Positions 24,364-32,993 of a stretch of DNA of 64,000 nucleotides are shown here, piece by piece. The number at the start of each line of letters is the position of its first letter. Position 1 is the first letter of the stretch. Source of the DNA: Haloplanus ruber (GTDB lineage: Archaea > Halobacteriota > Halobacteria > Halobacteriales > Haloferacaceae); NCBI RefSeq assembly GCF_024494725.1, contig NZ_JANHDK010000003.1, forward strand, positions 248,001 through 312,000, in the 5' to 3' direction. The position numbers and the translations under genes are program-made. The notes beneath the pieces are model-generated. The model was not told the origin of the DNA. It did no database searches and was given only the letters and a program-made list of their open reading frames with translations.

Positions 24364-25320
24364 ATGTCGCTCGTCTCCGCATTCACGTCGGCCATCCTCC
24401 CTATCGTCTCGGTGATGGGACTCGGCTACGCGTTCGCGTCCGTCCTCGACGTCGACGTCGACTCGCTCAACGACGTCGCTCTCTATCTCTTTCTCCCCGC
24501 GCTCATCTTCCACAGCATCGTCACGACGACGCTCTCCGGCGATACCGTCGCGCTCATCTTCGCCGGGGTCGGGCTCTTCGTCGCCGTCACGATGGGGCTG
24601 GTCGAACTTCTCGACCGACTGCTGGGCGTCCCCGAACCCTACCGGAGCGCGGACGTCCTCGCGGGAGCGCTCCCCAACGCCGGCTTCTACGGCATCCCAC
24701 TCGCGGAGTTCGCCTTCGGCGACGTGGGCCGGACGACAGCCGTCATCTACATTACCGCTCAGGCGTTCCTGATGTACACCCTCGGCGTTTACGTCGCTTC
24801 CCGCGGCGGCGGCGACGCCGGTATCGGCGCGGTCAAGGAAATCTTCCGCCTGCCGCTCGTCTACGCCATCGCCGCCGCCGGCGCCGTTCGCCTTCTCGGG
24901 GTCGCCCCGCCAACTGACGGGACGTTCATGTCCACTGTCGGCCTCGTCGGCGACGCCTCCATTCCCCTGATGCTCGTCATCGTCGGCATCCAACTCTCCG
25001 GCCTAGAGTACGGGAACGTCCGCCGGGTGATCCGCCCGTCGATTGTCAAACTCGTCGTCGCACCTCTGACCGGTCTCGCCGTCGCCCTCGCCCTCGGAAA
25101 GTTCGACGATATTGCCGTTGCCCGCGTGTTCGTCCTGCTCTGTGCGACGCCCGTCGCGCTCATTCCCCTCGCGCTCACCCTCTCGTACAGCGATGTCGAC
25201 GACCGGGACGGCCTTTCGGCCTCCGAATATCTCACCATGACAATCTTCGTCACGACGGTCGCCAGCGTCCCGGTGTTGACCGTCCTGATCACGCTCCTGC
25301 AGGACGGCGCCGTGCTGTGA
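24364..25320 (+). CDS. AEC-family (auxin efflux carrier) transporter
   Basis: A 318-residue membrane protein with about ten helices in two repeats. Family marks are the start LPIVSVMGLGYAFASVLDVD, the PNAGFYGIPLAEFAFG motif in the first half (PxxGF-GxP), and the PLMLVIVGIQLSG stretch in the second. AEC carriers in prokaryotes transport small carboxylates or malonate-like substrates; specificity is not readable. ATG 24364 is used because it opens at the first helix, although the frame runs further upstream without protein-like sequence. Confidence 0.88.
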   Translation: MSLVSAFTSAILPIVSVMGLGYAFASVLDVDVDSLNDVALYLFLPALIFHSIVTTTLSGDTVALIFAGVGLFVAVTMGLVELLDRLLGVPEPYRSADVLAGALPNAGFYGIPLAEFAFGDVGRTTAVIYITAQAFLMYTLGVYVASRGGGDAGIGAVKEIFRLPLVYAIAAAGAVRLLGVAPPTDGTFMSTVGLVGDASIPLMLVIVGIQLSGLEYGNVRRVIRPSIVKLVVAPLTGLAVALALGKFDDIAVARVFVLLCATPVALIPLALTLSYSDVDDRDGLSASEYLTMTIFVTTVASVPVLTVLITLLQDGAVL

Positions 25321-25362
25321 TTGCCTGAACGCTTTTGCTCGTTCGGTTGCTCTCCGCGCACG

Positions 25363-26121
25363 ATGTCAACGTCAGGTTCGACCGTCCGCGGTGCGATCAG
25401 GGGTATGGGTCAGCGAGCCAACCCGGCTTTCGCCGTCGGCGCCGTCGCCGTCCCCGCGGTCGCGCTCCTCTATGCCCTCCTTTTCGCCCCCGTCGTCCAC
25501 CATATCTACGTCCACGTGATGGCGGGCGTGCTGTGGACGGGTATCGACCTCTTCATGGCGCTCGTCCTCGGCCCCGTCCTCGGAGGACTGTCCGTCGAGG
25601 CACGCGCCAGCGTCTTCCGTCGGTTCACCCCCAAGATGGCCTTCCTCATGCCGTCGCTCGCCTTCGTCACCATCGTCGGCGGCGTCACCCTCGCCGAACG
25701 AGTGGGCGTCTTTCCCCACGCGAGACCGTGGACCGCCCTCCTGACGCTCGCCACCACCGTCCCCGCGCTGCTCCTTCTCGGCTGGCAGTTCGACGCCCTC
25801 GACGACCCCCGGTGGATCGTCGCCTTCGCCGTCTCGCTTCTCGGCGGCGGCGCCTATCTCGCCGTCACCGCCGACGCCTTCGGGATGACCTCTCCGACGA
25901 TTCTCGTCTCGCTTGCCATCGTCACCGTCCTCTCGGTGCTCGGATTCGGCGTCCTCCTGCCCGGTGAGGTTCGTATCTACCGCCAACTGGCCTCGGGCGA
26001 TCCCGATCCGACCGTGATCAGTCGGATCGGGATGCGAAACGCTCGCCTGAGCGGCGTGCAGGGGCTGTTTCAACTCGCGGTTGTCGTCGCGATGGTGTAT
26101 CTGCGCTGGCCGGCGGCCTAA
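25363..26121 (+). CDS. CopD/DUF2269-like integral membrane protein
   Basis: A 252-residue membrane protein with about six helices. The stretch HHIYVHVMAGVLWTGIDLFMALVLGPVLGGL, with paired His and a W-x-G turn in helix 2, resembles CopD and DUF2269-type proteins. A later VRIYRQLASGD segment precedes the last helix. Copper or heme handling is possible through the histidines but unproven. Start ATG 25363 is chosen over ATG 25405 with low certainty; the later one trims a polar N-terminus. It stands between the AEC carrier and pgi on the same strand. Confidence 0.7.
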   Translation: MSTSGSTVRGAIRGMGQRANPAFAVGAVAVPAVALLYALLFAPVVHHIYVHVMAGVLWTGIDLFMALVLGPVLGGLSVEARASVFRRFTPKMAFLMPSLAFVTIVGGVTLAERVGVFPHARPWTALLTLATTVPALLLLGWQFDALDDPRWIVAFAVSLLGGGAYLAVTADAFGMTSPTILVSLAIVTVLSVLGFGVLLPGEVRIYRQLASGDPDPTVISRIGMRNARLSGVQGLFQLAVVVAMVYLRWPAA

Positions 26122-26320
26122 TCGACCGACTGCCCCAACGAGAAACAGCGCGCCGACGCCGACCGACACGCAATCCATCACCAGCGTGAGGGCGGTGCCG
26201 ACTCGTCCGGAGGCCCCGCTGCGTCGCGTCCCCGTCCGCAGAGCGCTGGGGATCGTCCCCCGTCCGCTCGGGTTTGCCGAACTGGAAACGGTTTTCCCGG
26301 AGCGCACCCCCGATTCGGCC

Positions 26321-27607
26321 ATGTACGTCGACCTCGGCAACGCGCTCGACGCCGAACCGCGACTCACGCGCGAGGCCCTAGAGCGACTGGACGAACGCGT
26401 CGCCGACGCCCACGACCGCATCGACCGCCTGCGGGACGAAGGCGCACACGGCTACGCGTCGCTGAACCTCCCCGAGACGGTCGACCCGGCGGCCATTCGC
26501 CGGGCGGTGGCCCGCTTCGACGACCCCGCGGCCGTGCTCACCGTCGGCATCGGCGGGAGCGCCCTCGGCGCCGCGACCCTCACCGAGGCGCTCGGAACCG
26601 ACCTCGACGCGTACGTCCTCGACAACGTCGACCCCACCCACGTCGCCGCCCTCCTCGATACGCTTCCCCTTTCCGACACCGTCGTCCACGTCGTCTCTCG
26701 CTCTGGCACCACCGCCGAGACGCTCTCGAACTTCCTGGTCGTGCGCGAGGCGATGGCCGACGCCGGTGTCGACTGGACCGAGCGCACCCTCGTCACCACC
26801 GGTCCGTCGGGGAACCTCCGAGACCTGGCCGCACGCCACGACCTGCCAGTCCTCGACGTGCCCGCAGGCTCTCCCGGGCGCTTCTCGGTCCTCTCGACGG
26901 TGGCGCTCCCCGTCGCCGCCCTCGCCGGCCACGACATCGAGGCACTCCTCGACGGCGCGCGCGCCGAGGCCGACCGGCTCACGGGTTCGCTGTTCGAGGC
27001 ACCCGCCTACGCCTACGGCGCGACCTGCTACGCCCTCGAACGCCGTGGCGCAGGCGTCAACGCGATGATGCCCTACGCCGAGTCCCTGGAGTCCTTCGCG
27101 GAGTGGTTCGCCCAGCTCTGGGCCGAGAGCCTGGGCAAAGACGCCGTCGGCCAGACGCCCGCCCGCGCGCTCGGTGCGACGGACCAACACTCACAGCTCC
27201 AGTTGTACCGCGCCGGCCCGCGGGACAAACTCGTGACGCTCGTCCGCCCGCGCGAGCGCCCCGACGTCTCTATCCCCGAGACGGACTTCGACGGCCTCGA
27301 TTACCTCGGGGGCGGAAGCCTCGGTGACCTGCTCGAGGCCGAGTTTCGGGCGACCGAGGCGAGTCTCGCGGCCTCGGACTGCCCGAACGTCCGGATCGAG
27401 GTCGACCGAATCGACGAACGAGGTGTCGGCGAACTCCTCTACGGCATGGAGGCGGCCTGTACTCTCTACGGCGAACTCGCGGGCGTCGAGACGTTCACCC
27501 AGCCGGCCGTCGAGTGGAGCAAGCGCGCCGCGCGTGGCCTCCTCGGCGGCGGCGACGTCGACGCCGACGACGCGGTGCCCGAGAAACGCCGCCTCGTCAT
27601 CGACTGA
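26321..27607 (+). CDS. pgi: Glucose-6-phosphate isomerase
   Basis: A 428-residue PGI interconverting glucose 6-phosphate and fructose 6-phosphate in the cytoplasm. Key features are VGIGGSALGAATL, the phosphosugar loop SRSGTTAETLSNFL, GSPGRFSVLS, the catalytic-region AESLGKDAVGQTPARALGATDQHSQLQLY, and the C-terminal EWSKRAARGLL. It is of the PGI superfamily form, not the cupin-type archaeal PGI of Thermococcales. ATG 26321 sits about 28 nt past CGGTTTTCCC, consistent with a leaderless start; the 199 nt before it hold no convincing gene. Confidence 0.95.
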   Translation: MYVDLGNALDAEPRLTREALERLDERVADAHDRIDRLRDEGAHGYASLNLPETVDPAAIRRAVARFDDPAAVLTVGIGGSALGAATLTEALGTDLDAYVLDNVDPTHVAALLDTLPLSDTVVHVVSRSGTTAETLSNFLVVREAMADAGVDWTERTLVTTGPSGNLRDLAARHDLPVLDVPAGSPGRFSVLSTVALPVAALAGHDIEALLDGARAEADRLTGSLFEAPAYAYGATCYALERRGAGVNAMMPYAESLESFAEWFAQLWAESLGKDAVGQTPARALGATDQHSQLQLYRAGPRDKLVTLVRPRERPDVSIPETDFDGLDYLGGGSLGDLLEAEFRATEASLAASDCPNVRIEVDRIDERGVGELLYGMEAACTLYGELAGVETFTQPAVEWSKRAARGLLGGGDVDADDAVPEKRRLVID

Positions 27608-27637
27608 TACTTACTTTCGGGCCGACAGATATCGGGT

Positions 27638-28576
27638 ATGGTCAACGAACTCCTCGTACCCGGGGCGATGTTGCACCTGCTCGTCGGGCTGGTGCTCGCG
27701 ACGCTCGTCCACCAGGACGCGTCGCTCCGGGGGAGCGACCGCGCGGCCGAACTCGGGGTCGCAACTCTCGCCGTCGGACTGGTCTTTGCCGTCGGCTACT
27801 ACCTCCGCTGTGAGCGGATCGGCGATCTGCCCCCCGACGCCGGTCGGCGCCGCGCCTCGCTCGTCGACCGCGGGTGGGACCTCCTCCGGGGCCTCCTCCT
27901 CATCGTCGCCGCCTTCCTCGCGGCCACGGCCGTCGTCGGTCTCGGGATGAGTGCTCTGGTCGGGGCCGGCGTCATCGTCCGCGACACGCTTGAATACCGC
28001 GTCGTCGCCTCCGTCTTCCAGTTCGTCGGCTTCGGCCTCGCCGTCGGCGGCTACCTCGCCATCACCCGCGAGTGGGAACTCCTGCAGGTGCGCCGGCCCT
28101 CCGTCCGAGAGGTCGGCCTGATCGCCGTCGGCGTCCTCGCACTCGTCGGCGCCCAACTCGTCATCGCGCGTCTCTTGACGGCACTTAGCGTCGACGTAGC
28201 CCAGAATCAGGTCGTCGTCACCGGTCAGCGCGACCCCAGCTACTTCCTCTATATGATTCCCGTCGCCATCCTCCTCGTCGGCCCGTTCGAGGAACTCGTC
28301 TTCCGGGGCGGCGTGCAGGGTATCCTACGGCGGACCTGGGGTCCCTCCGTCGCCATCGCCCTCTCCAGTGTCCTGTTCGGACTCGTCCACTGGATTGCCC
28401 TCACCGGCGGGGGCGGCTCGCGGCTTCCGTACGTCACCGTCGCGGCCGTTCTCGGCCTTGTCCTCGGCTACCTCTACGAACGGACCCGCAACCTCGTCGT
28501 CCCGGCGGTCGTCCACGGCCTCTACAACACCGTATTGTTCGGCGTCCAGTACCTCTCCGCGACGGGGATGGGCTAG
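27638..28576 (+). CDS. CPBP (CAAX/ABI) intramembrane glutamic protease
   Basis: A 312-residue membrane protein with about eight helices carrying the three ABI/Rce1-like motifs: GPFEELVFRG (E218-E219 and R223), FGLVHW (H251) and VVHGLYN (H293, N297). Members are intramembrane glutamic proteases, acting in prenyl-protein processing in eukaryotes and in bacteriocin or signalling processing in prokaryotes; the substrate here is unknown. The first 190 residues are an extra membrane region compared with the minimal 200-residue domain. It lies 30 nt downstream of pgi and is convergent with the coiled-coil gene. Confidence 0.9.
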   Translation: MVNELLVPGAMLHLLVGLVLATLVHQDASLRGSDRAAELGVATLAVGLVFAVGYYLRCERIGDLPPDAGRRRASLVDRGWDLLRGLLLIVAAFLAATAVVGLGMSALVGAGVIVRDTLEYRVVASVFQFVGFGLAVGGYLAITREWELLQVRRPSVREVGLIAVGVLALVGAQLVIARLLTALSVDVAQNQVVVTGQRDPSYFLYMIPVAILLVGPFEELVFRGGVQGILRRTWGPSVAIALSSVLFGLVHWIALTGGGGSRLPYVTVAAVLGLVLGYLYERTRNLVVPAVVHGLYNTVLFGVQYLSATGMG

Positions 28577-28577
28577 G

Positions 28578-29537
28578 TCACCGTACCTCGATATCCAACT
28601 CGTCGAACTGCTCGTCGAGTCGGGACTCGACGCCGGCCCAGTCGACCGGTGGTTCGAGATCATCGAGCGCCGCCTCGAACGCCTCGACGGACGCCGCCAC
28701 CGCGCTCCACGACTCCTCGAAGCCGTCCATCGAGTCGGCGGTCATCTCGAGGCGCTCCGAACACGTCTCGTGACGCGCCACGAGGTCGGTGACCCGGTCG
28801 CGGATCGCCGCTAGGTCGTCGTCGTATGCCCCGTCTTGCCGATTCAGCCACGCGCTGAGTTCGTCCCCGTCGAGTCGGAGTTCGTCGAGGATGACGCCCA
28901 TGGTCTGCTGGAGGTGGTAGGCGGCCAGCCATCGGTCGAACGCGCGGTCCTCGTCTCCTTCGCCCACTTCGATCCGGTCGAGGAGACCGTCTGTGTTGTC
29001 GAGATATCGCTCGAACCCCTCGAGTTCGTCGCGAAACGCGTCGATCCGTGCCGCGGGGTCGTGGAGCCACGACTCGAACTCGTCGAGGGCCTGGTCGACG
29101 TGATGGAGGCCGTGTGCAACCTCGTGGACGGCCCGCTCGCACGCGGCCAGCCGCTCGGCACCGGTATAGAGGTCGGCGGCCGATGCTGGCGCCGTCGGCG
29201 CTGCGTCGAGTCGGTCGCCCGCCGCCGACAACTCCGCGCGCAGTGTCTCGAACTGTGATTCGAACTCCTCGACCTGCGCCCGAACCTGGTTGTGTTCGCG
29301 GTCCGCCGCCTCGACCCCTGCCAGCAGGTCACGGAGGCGCGACTCCGCGGCGTCGACGTCCTCGGCCGTCGACGCCCGCTCCCGTCGGCACTCTTGGTAC
29401 CAAGACGTGAACGCCTCGGTCACGTCCGCTCCGTCCGCCGCACGCTCCGCCAGCGCGTCGAGTACGTCGGCGTCCGCCGCGTCGACGCGTTCGCGGACGG
29501 TCGCCACGTCGAGGTCCTGCTCTCGGTCGTCGGTCAT
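28578..29537 (-). CDS. Coiled-coil protein, 'halo transducer'-like
   Basis: A 319-residue, strongly acidic, almost wholly helical cytoplasmic protein. Heptad-like stretches dominate (AAESRLRDLLAGVEAADREHNQVRA and SARE-type repeats onward), with no TM segment and no enzymatic motif. Its C-terminal LEPPVDWAGVESRLDEQFDEL resembles the ending of haloarchaeal proteins annotated 'halo transducer protein', which lack the signalling hairpin of real taxis transducers. The name is therefore tentative and the function unknown. It is convergent with the CPBP protease gene (1-nt gap). Confidence 0.65.
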   Translation of the reverse strand: MTDDREQDLDVATVRERVDAADADVLDALAERAADGADVTEAFTSWYQECRRERASTAEDVDAAESRLRDLLAGVEAADREHNQVRAQVEEFESQFETLRAELSAAGDRLDAAPTAPASAADLYTGAERLAACERAVHEVAHGLHHVDQALDEFESWLHDPAARIDAFRDELEGFERYLDNTDGLLDRIEVGEGDEDRAFDRWLAAYHLQQTMGVILDELRLDGDELSAWLNRQDGAYDDDLAAIRDRVTDLVARHETCSERLEMTADSMDGFEESWSAVAASVEAFEAALDDLEPPVDWAGVESRLDEQFDELDIEVR

Positions 29538-29644
29538 CGACGGCCCTTCGAGGGGTTCGCATTTAGGTGATTCGAGGCGCCCCGCGGAACCGACGGTCAG
29601 AGCGCATCGAAGACGCCATTACCCTCGCCTTCGGAACGTCGATC

Positions 29645-30217
29645 ATGAGTGCGAACGAGGGCGACACCGGGGCGTCGGAGCAACACCCCAACGCCGAACA
29701 GGCGGTCATCGCCGTCGACGGAGACGATCAGGAGCAGGGGACGGTCAACCGCCTCGACGCACACACCGGCGAGGGCGTCCGTCACCGTGCGTTCACCGCT
29801 ATCGTCTTCGACGGCGAGGGGCGAGTGCTGCTCGCACAGCGCGCGCCGGGCAAGCGCCTCTGGGACACCCACTGGGACGGCACCGTCGCTTCCCACCCGC
29901 GGCCGGGGCAGACCCAGAAGGAGGCCACCCGCCAGCGACTCGTCGACGAACTCGGCGTCACGTCCGACCAGTACGACGACCTCCGGGTGACCGACAAGTT
30001 CGAGTACAAACGCTACTACGAGAACGCGGGCCTCGAGTGGGAGGTCTGTTCTGTCCTGCAGTGTACCCTCGACGACACGAGCCTCGACCCCGACGAGGCG
30101 GAGGTCGCCGGCCGCCTGTGGGTCGACTACGACCACCTCCACGAGAACCCGGCATGGTACCGACAGCTCCGCCTCTGTCCGTGGTTCGAGATCGCGATGC
30201 GTCGTGACTTCGACTGA
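29645..30217 (+). CDS. Type I IPP isomerase-like Nudix protein lacking the catalytic Cys
   Basis: A 190-residue Nudix-fold protein related to type I isopentenyl-diphosphate isomerase, which makes DMAPP from IPP. The strand AFTAIVFDGEGRVLLAQRA, the KRLWD turn, the helix TQKEATRQRLVDELG, and EWEVCSV plus LCPWFEIAM match IDI. However the position of the bacterial catalytic cysteine (V-C-G-H-P in E. coli) is alanine here: TVASHP with A82. The conserved Glu and Trp regions remain. It may be a divergent isomerase or a Nudix hydrolase. It overlaps the JAMM gene by 14 nt. Confidence 0.8.
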   Translation: MSANEGDTGASEQHPNAEQAVIAVDGDDQEQGTVNRLDAHTGEGVRHRAFTAIVFDGEGRVLLAQRAPGKRLWDTHWDGTVASHPRPGQTQKEATRQRLVDELGVTSDQYDDLRVTDKFEYKRYYENAGLEWEVCSVLQCTLDDTSLDPDEAEVAGRLWVDYDHLHENPAWYRQLRLCPWFEIAMRRDFD

Positions 30218-30647
30218 TCCGATCCGGCTCCGCCCGGCCGTCCGCGACGCCCTCCTCGACCACGCCCGCGAGGGTGCCGCCCGCTCGCCGCCAGCGGAGG
30301 TCTGTGGCGTCCTCGCGGGGGCGCGCGGCCCACCCGACCGCGTGACCGACACGCACCGCGTCGACAACGTCGCCGCCAGTCCCCGCAAGGCGTACGAACT
30401 CGACCCTGCAGCCACCGTGGCGACCGTCGACCGGATCGAGAACGCGGGCGAGGACGTCGTCGGCTTCTATCACTCACACCCGGAGAGTCCCGCGGTACCG
30501 AGCGCGACCGACCGGGCGAAGGCGACCTGGACCGGCTACGTCTACGCCATCGTCTCGCCGCCGGAGACCATCCGTGCCTATCGATTCACCGGCGAGCGTG
30601 ATAATCCGTTCCGGGAGCTTCCCGTTCAGGTCGAGAGCCGCGAGTAG
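30204..30647 (+). CDS. JAMM/MPN+ metalloprotease (desampylase-like, HvJAMM1-type)
   Basis: A 147-residue zinc isopeptidase. The complete JAMM signature is present: Glu32 in AEVCGVL and H90-S-H92-x7-S100-x2-D103 in FYHSHPESPAVPSATD. In Haloferax the size-matched HvJAMM1 removes ubiquitin-like SAMP proteins from conjugates and regenerates free SAMP; this is inferred from size and motif. The GTG start at 30204 lies within the end of the preceding IDI-like gene, so the two are co-translated. Its last 22 nt overlap the convergent AIR-synthase-family gene. Confidence 0.88.
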   Translation: MTSTDPIRLRPAVRDALLDHAREGAARSPPAEVCGVLAGARGPPDRVTDTHRVDNVAASPRKAYELDPAATVATVDRIENAGEDVVGFYHSHPESPAVPSATDRAKATWTGYVYAIVSPPETIRAYRFTGERDNPFRELPVQVESRE

Positions 30648-31630
30648 GCGGCCCACGAAGCGTCGACCGACGGCGCCGTGATCTGCTCGCCGTCGACATA
30701 GACCCCTTTGCCTTCGACTACCTGCCCGATCCGGGCGGCGGCCGTCCCTCGCTCGTCGAGCGCCGCGAGCACTGCGTCCGTTCGCTCGGGGTCGACGGCG
30801 GCCACCAGCGACCCCGAGGCCGTGGCGGTCCAGGGATCGATATCGAGGGCGGCACACGTCTCGGCGACGCCTGGCCGGACGGGAATCCGGTCGCGCTCGA
30901 TTTCGAACCGGGCGCCTGCGCCCGTCGCCATCTCGACGAACGCGCCGTAGAGACCGCCTTCGGTGGCGTCGTGCATCGCGGTCACCGGCCCCGCGGCCGC
31001 GGCGGTCAGGGCGTCGCGGACGCAACTCGCCTCGTCGAGTCGTTCCTGAGCCGTCGCCAGCGTCGCCGGCGGGAGATCGATCCGCTCGGGGAACAGCGTC
31101 GTCAACAGCCCTGTCGTCTCGACGGCCGGCCCGCCGGTCACCAGCAGGTCGTCACCCGGTCGCGCTCCGTCCGGGCGCACCACGTCCGCGGCGTCGCCGA
31201 CGGCAAGCGCCGTCGCCCCGCCGACCCAGGGGAACGAACACCCCTCGTACCGGGCGGTGTGGCCGGTGACGATGCTCACGCCGAGATCCGCCGCCTCGGC
31301 GTGGAGGCCCTCCCACACCGCCCCGAACGCCTCGTCGCTCATCTCGGGTGGCAGGGAGAACGAGACGGCGAGATGCGAGGGCTGGAGACCGCTGACCGCG
31401 ACGTCCGCGAGGACGACGTCGAGTGCGAAGCGGCCGGCGCGCTCGTAGCCGAGCGCCGGGAGGACCGAGACGGGGTCGGTGGCGATGGCGACGACTTGGT
31501 TGCCGACCGACAGCAGGCCGAAGTCGACGCCGGGTGTCGGGCCGAGGCGCACGTCGTCGCGTTCGGCGCCGAGACGGGGGCGCACGTGGGTCTCGAAGAA
31601 CTCACGGTCGATCTTTCCGAGATCCGGCAT
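30626..31630 (-). CDS. AIR synthase-related (PurM/HypE-fold) protein
   Basis: A 334-residue ATP-dependent PurM-fold protein. The opening GVDFGLLSVGNQVVAIATDPVSVLPALG, the DVAVSGLQPSHLAVS segment, the GHTARYEGCSFPWVGGATALAVG motif and HDATEGGLYGAFVEMA (the glycine-rich HDxTEGG loop) place it with HypE and AIR-synthase-like proteins. No HypE C-terminal cysteine is present, and the other hydrogenase genes are absent, so a hydrogenase role is unlikely. The reaction is unknown. It shares its 3' end with the JAMM gene by 22 nt. Confidence 0.85.
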   Translation of the reverse strand: MPDLGKIDREFFETHVRPRLGAERDDVRLGPTPGVDFGLLSVGNQVVAIATDPVSVLPALGYERAGRFALDVVLADVAVSGLQPSHLAVSFSLPPEMSDEAFGAVWEGLHAEAADLGVSIVTGHTARYEGCSFPWVGGATALAVGDAADVVRPDGARPGDDLLVTGGPAVETTGLLTTLFPERIDLPPATLATAQERLDEASCVRDALTAAAAGPVTAMHDATEGGLYGAFVEMATGAGARFEIERDRIPVRPGVAETCAALDIDPWTATASGSLVAAVDPERTDAVLAALDERGTAAARIGQVVEGKGVYVDGEQITAPSVDASWAAYSRLST

Positions 31631-31709
31631 ACCGTCGCTGGCCGCGCCGGGAGTAAAGGCGTGCCGCTCGCCGCGCCGGACAGCCGACCCGCACGGCCGT
31701 CACCGCCGC

Positions 31710-32942
31710 CTACTGTCCGGTGGTGGCGGACACCGCCCGGTCGGCGCACAGTACGCACACCGTCCCAACGGCGACGCTCCCGACGACGACGGCGAGGAGC
31801 GTCCCGCGGACGGCGGCGCTGAAGCCAACGCGGGGCGTGGCGAACGCGACGGCCCCGCCCATGACGACGGGCGCGACGGTGCTGCCGATCCGGCCCGCGG
31901 ACTCGCCGAGGCTGACGAGCGACCCCCGGAGCGACGCGGGGGCGACCGTCGAGATCGTGCTGCGATAGAGCGTGAGCACGACCCCGAAGCCGGCGCCGAC
32001 GACGAGAGAGCCGACGCCGGCGACGGGAAGCGAGGGGGCGAGCGCGACGGCCGCGAGGCCCACTCCGGCGGCGGCCGTCCCGACGAGCAGGGGGGCCTGC
32101 CGGGTGTCGAAGGCGGCGGTGAGCCGCCCCACCTGGGAGCCGCCGACCGAACTCGCGACGCTGGCGACGGCGACCAGCGCCCCCGCCACGCCAGGTGTCC
32201 CGTCCAGTAGACGCACCACCACGATGGAGTTGTAGGTGAGAAAGCCAAACCAGACAAAGGAGGGGACGGCCCGGCCGAGCAACACCAGTGCGATCCGGGG
32301 TGTCCGGACGAGCGCGAGCAGTCGCCGCACGTCGAGGCCCCCCGGCTCGGGGGCGGCAGCGGGTTCCTCGAATCGCCGGTGGACGACGGCGGCCGCCGGC
32401 AGGCCGAGCGCGAACAGGTAGAAGGGGTACTGCCACGCGACGGCGACGAGCAGCCCGGCGAGAAACGGAAAGAACGCGAGGGAGGCGCCGACGGTGGTAA
32501 AGCGGAGGCCCTGGGCCGTCGCCTCGCGCTCGCCGGTAAAGAGGTCGCCCGTGGCCGCGATGAGGACGGGCGCGATGCCAGTGAAGCCGACGCCTTGGAC
32601 GAGTCGCAGAGCGACGGCGACCCGAAAGTCAGTCGTGAAGGCAAGTCCCAGGCCGGCGGCACCGAACAGGGCCAGCCCGGCCGTGAGCACCGGCTTTCGG
32701 CCCACCCGATCCGACACCATGCCGACGAGTGGGATGGCGAGGATTCCCGGGGCGGTGAAGGCCGCCATCACGAGACCGATCTGCGTTCCTTCGACGCCGT
32801 AGACGCCGGTCAGCGAGTCGAGCAACGGCGAGACGAGCGAGGCACCCATCGGCGAGACCACGCTTCCGAGGAGGATCACCCTGAACCGCGGGTCGGCCAT
32901 CACGTCCGCGTCGTCGCCGGCGAACCGTGTTGCGAGTCCCAC
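31710..32942 (-). CDS. MFS transporter, 12 TM
   Basis: A 410-residue major facilitator superfamily exporter-type protein with about twelve helices. The loop between helices 2 and 3 reads GMVSDRVGRKPVLTAG, the canonical MFS motif (G-x-x-x-D-R-x-G-R-R/K), and a shortened copy RLTAAFDTRQ lies in the second half. Substrate not predictable; the short N-terminus is similar to drug or metabolite exporters. GTG 32942 is chosen since GGCTCAAAG (minus, about 32968-32974) lies about 27 nt upstream; ATG 32900 is a fallback. Confidence 0.86.
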   Translation of the reverse strand: MGLATRFAGDDADVMADPRFRVILLGSVVSPMGASLVSPLLDSLTGVYGVEGTQIGLVMAAFTAPGILAIPLVGMVSDRVGRKPVLTAGLALFGAAGLGLAFTTDFRVAVALRLVQGVGFTGIAPVLIAATGDLFTGEREATAQGLRFTTVGASLAFFPFLAGLLVAVAWQYPFYLFALGLPAAAVVHRRFEEPAAAPEPGGLDVRRLLALVRTPRIALVLLGRAVPSFVWFGFLTYNSIVVVRLLDGTPGVAGALVAVASVASSVGGSQVGRLTAAFDTRQAPLLVGTAAAGVGLAAVALAPSLPVAGVGSLVVGAGFGVVLTLYRSTISTVAPASLRGSLVSLGESAGRIGSTVAPVVMGGAVAFATPRVGFSAAVRGTLLAVVVGSVAVGTVCVLCADRAVSATTGQ

Positions 32943-32993
32943 GACGGTCGCTGTGGGTCGTCGGCTTTGAGCCTTCCCGTTTCGGACGGCCGG

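Noticed and set aside
25372-26421. Minus-strand frame with a short hydrophobic run (near 26150-26200) across the gap before pgi
   Set aside because: The frame continues as an antisense shadow of the CopD-like gene, its product is charged and repetitive, and no promoter or clean stop limits it to the hydrophobic part.
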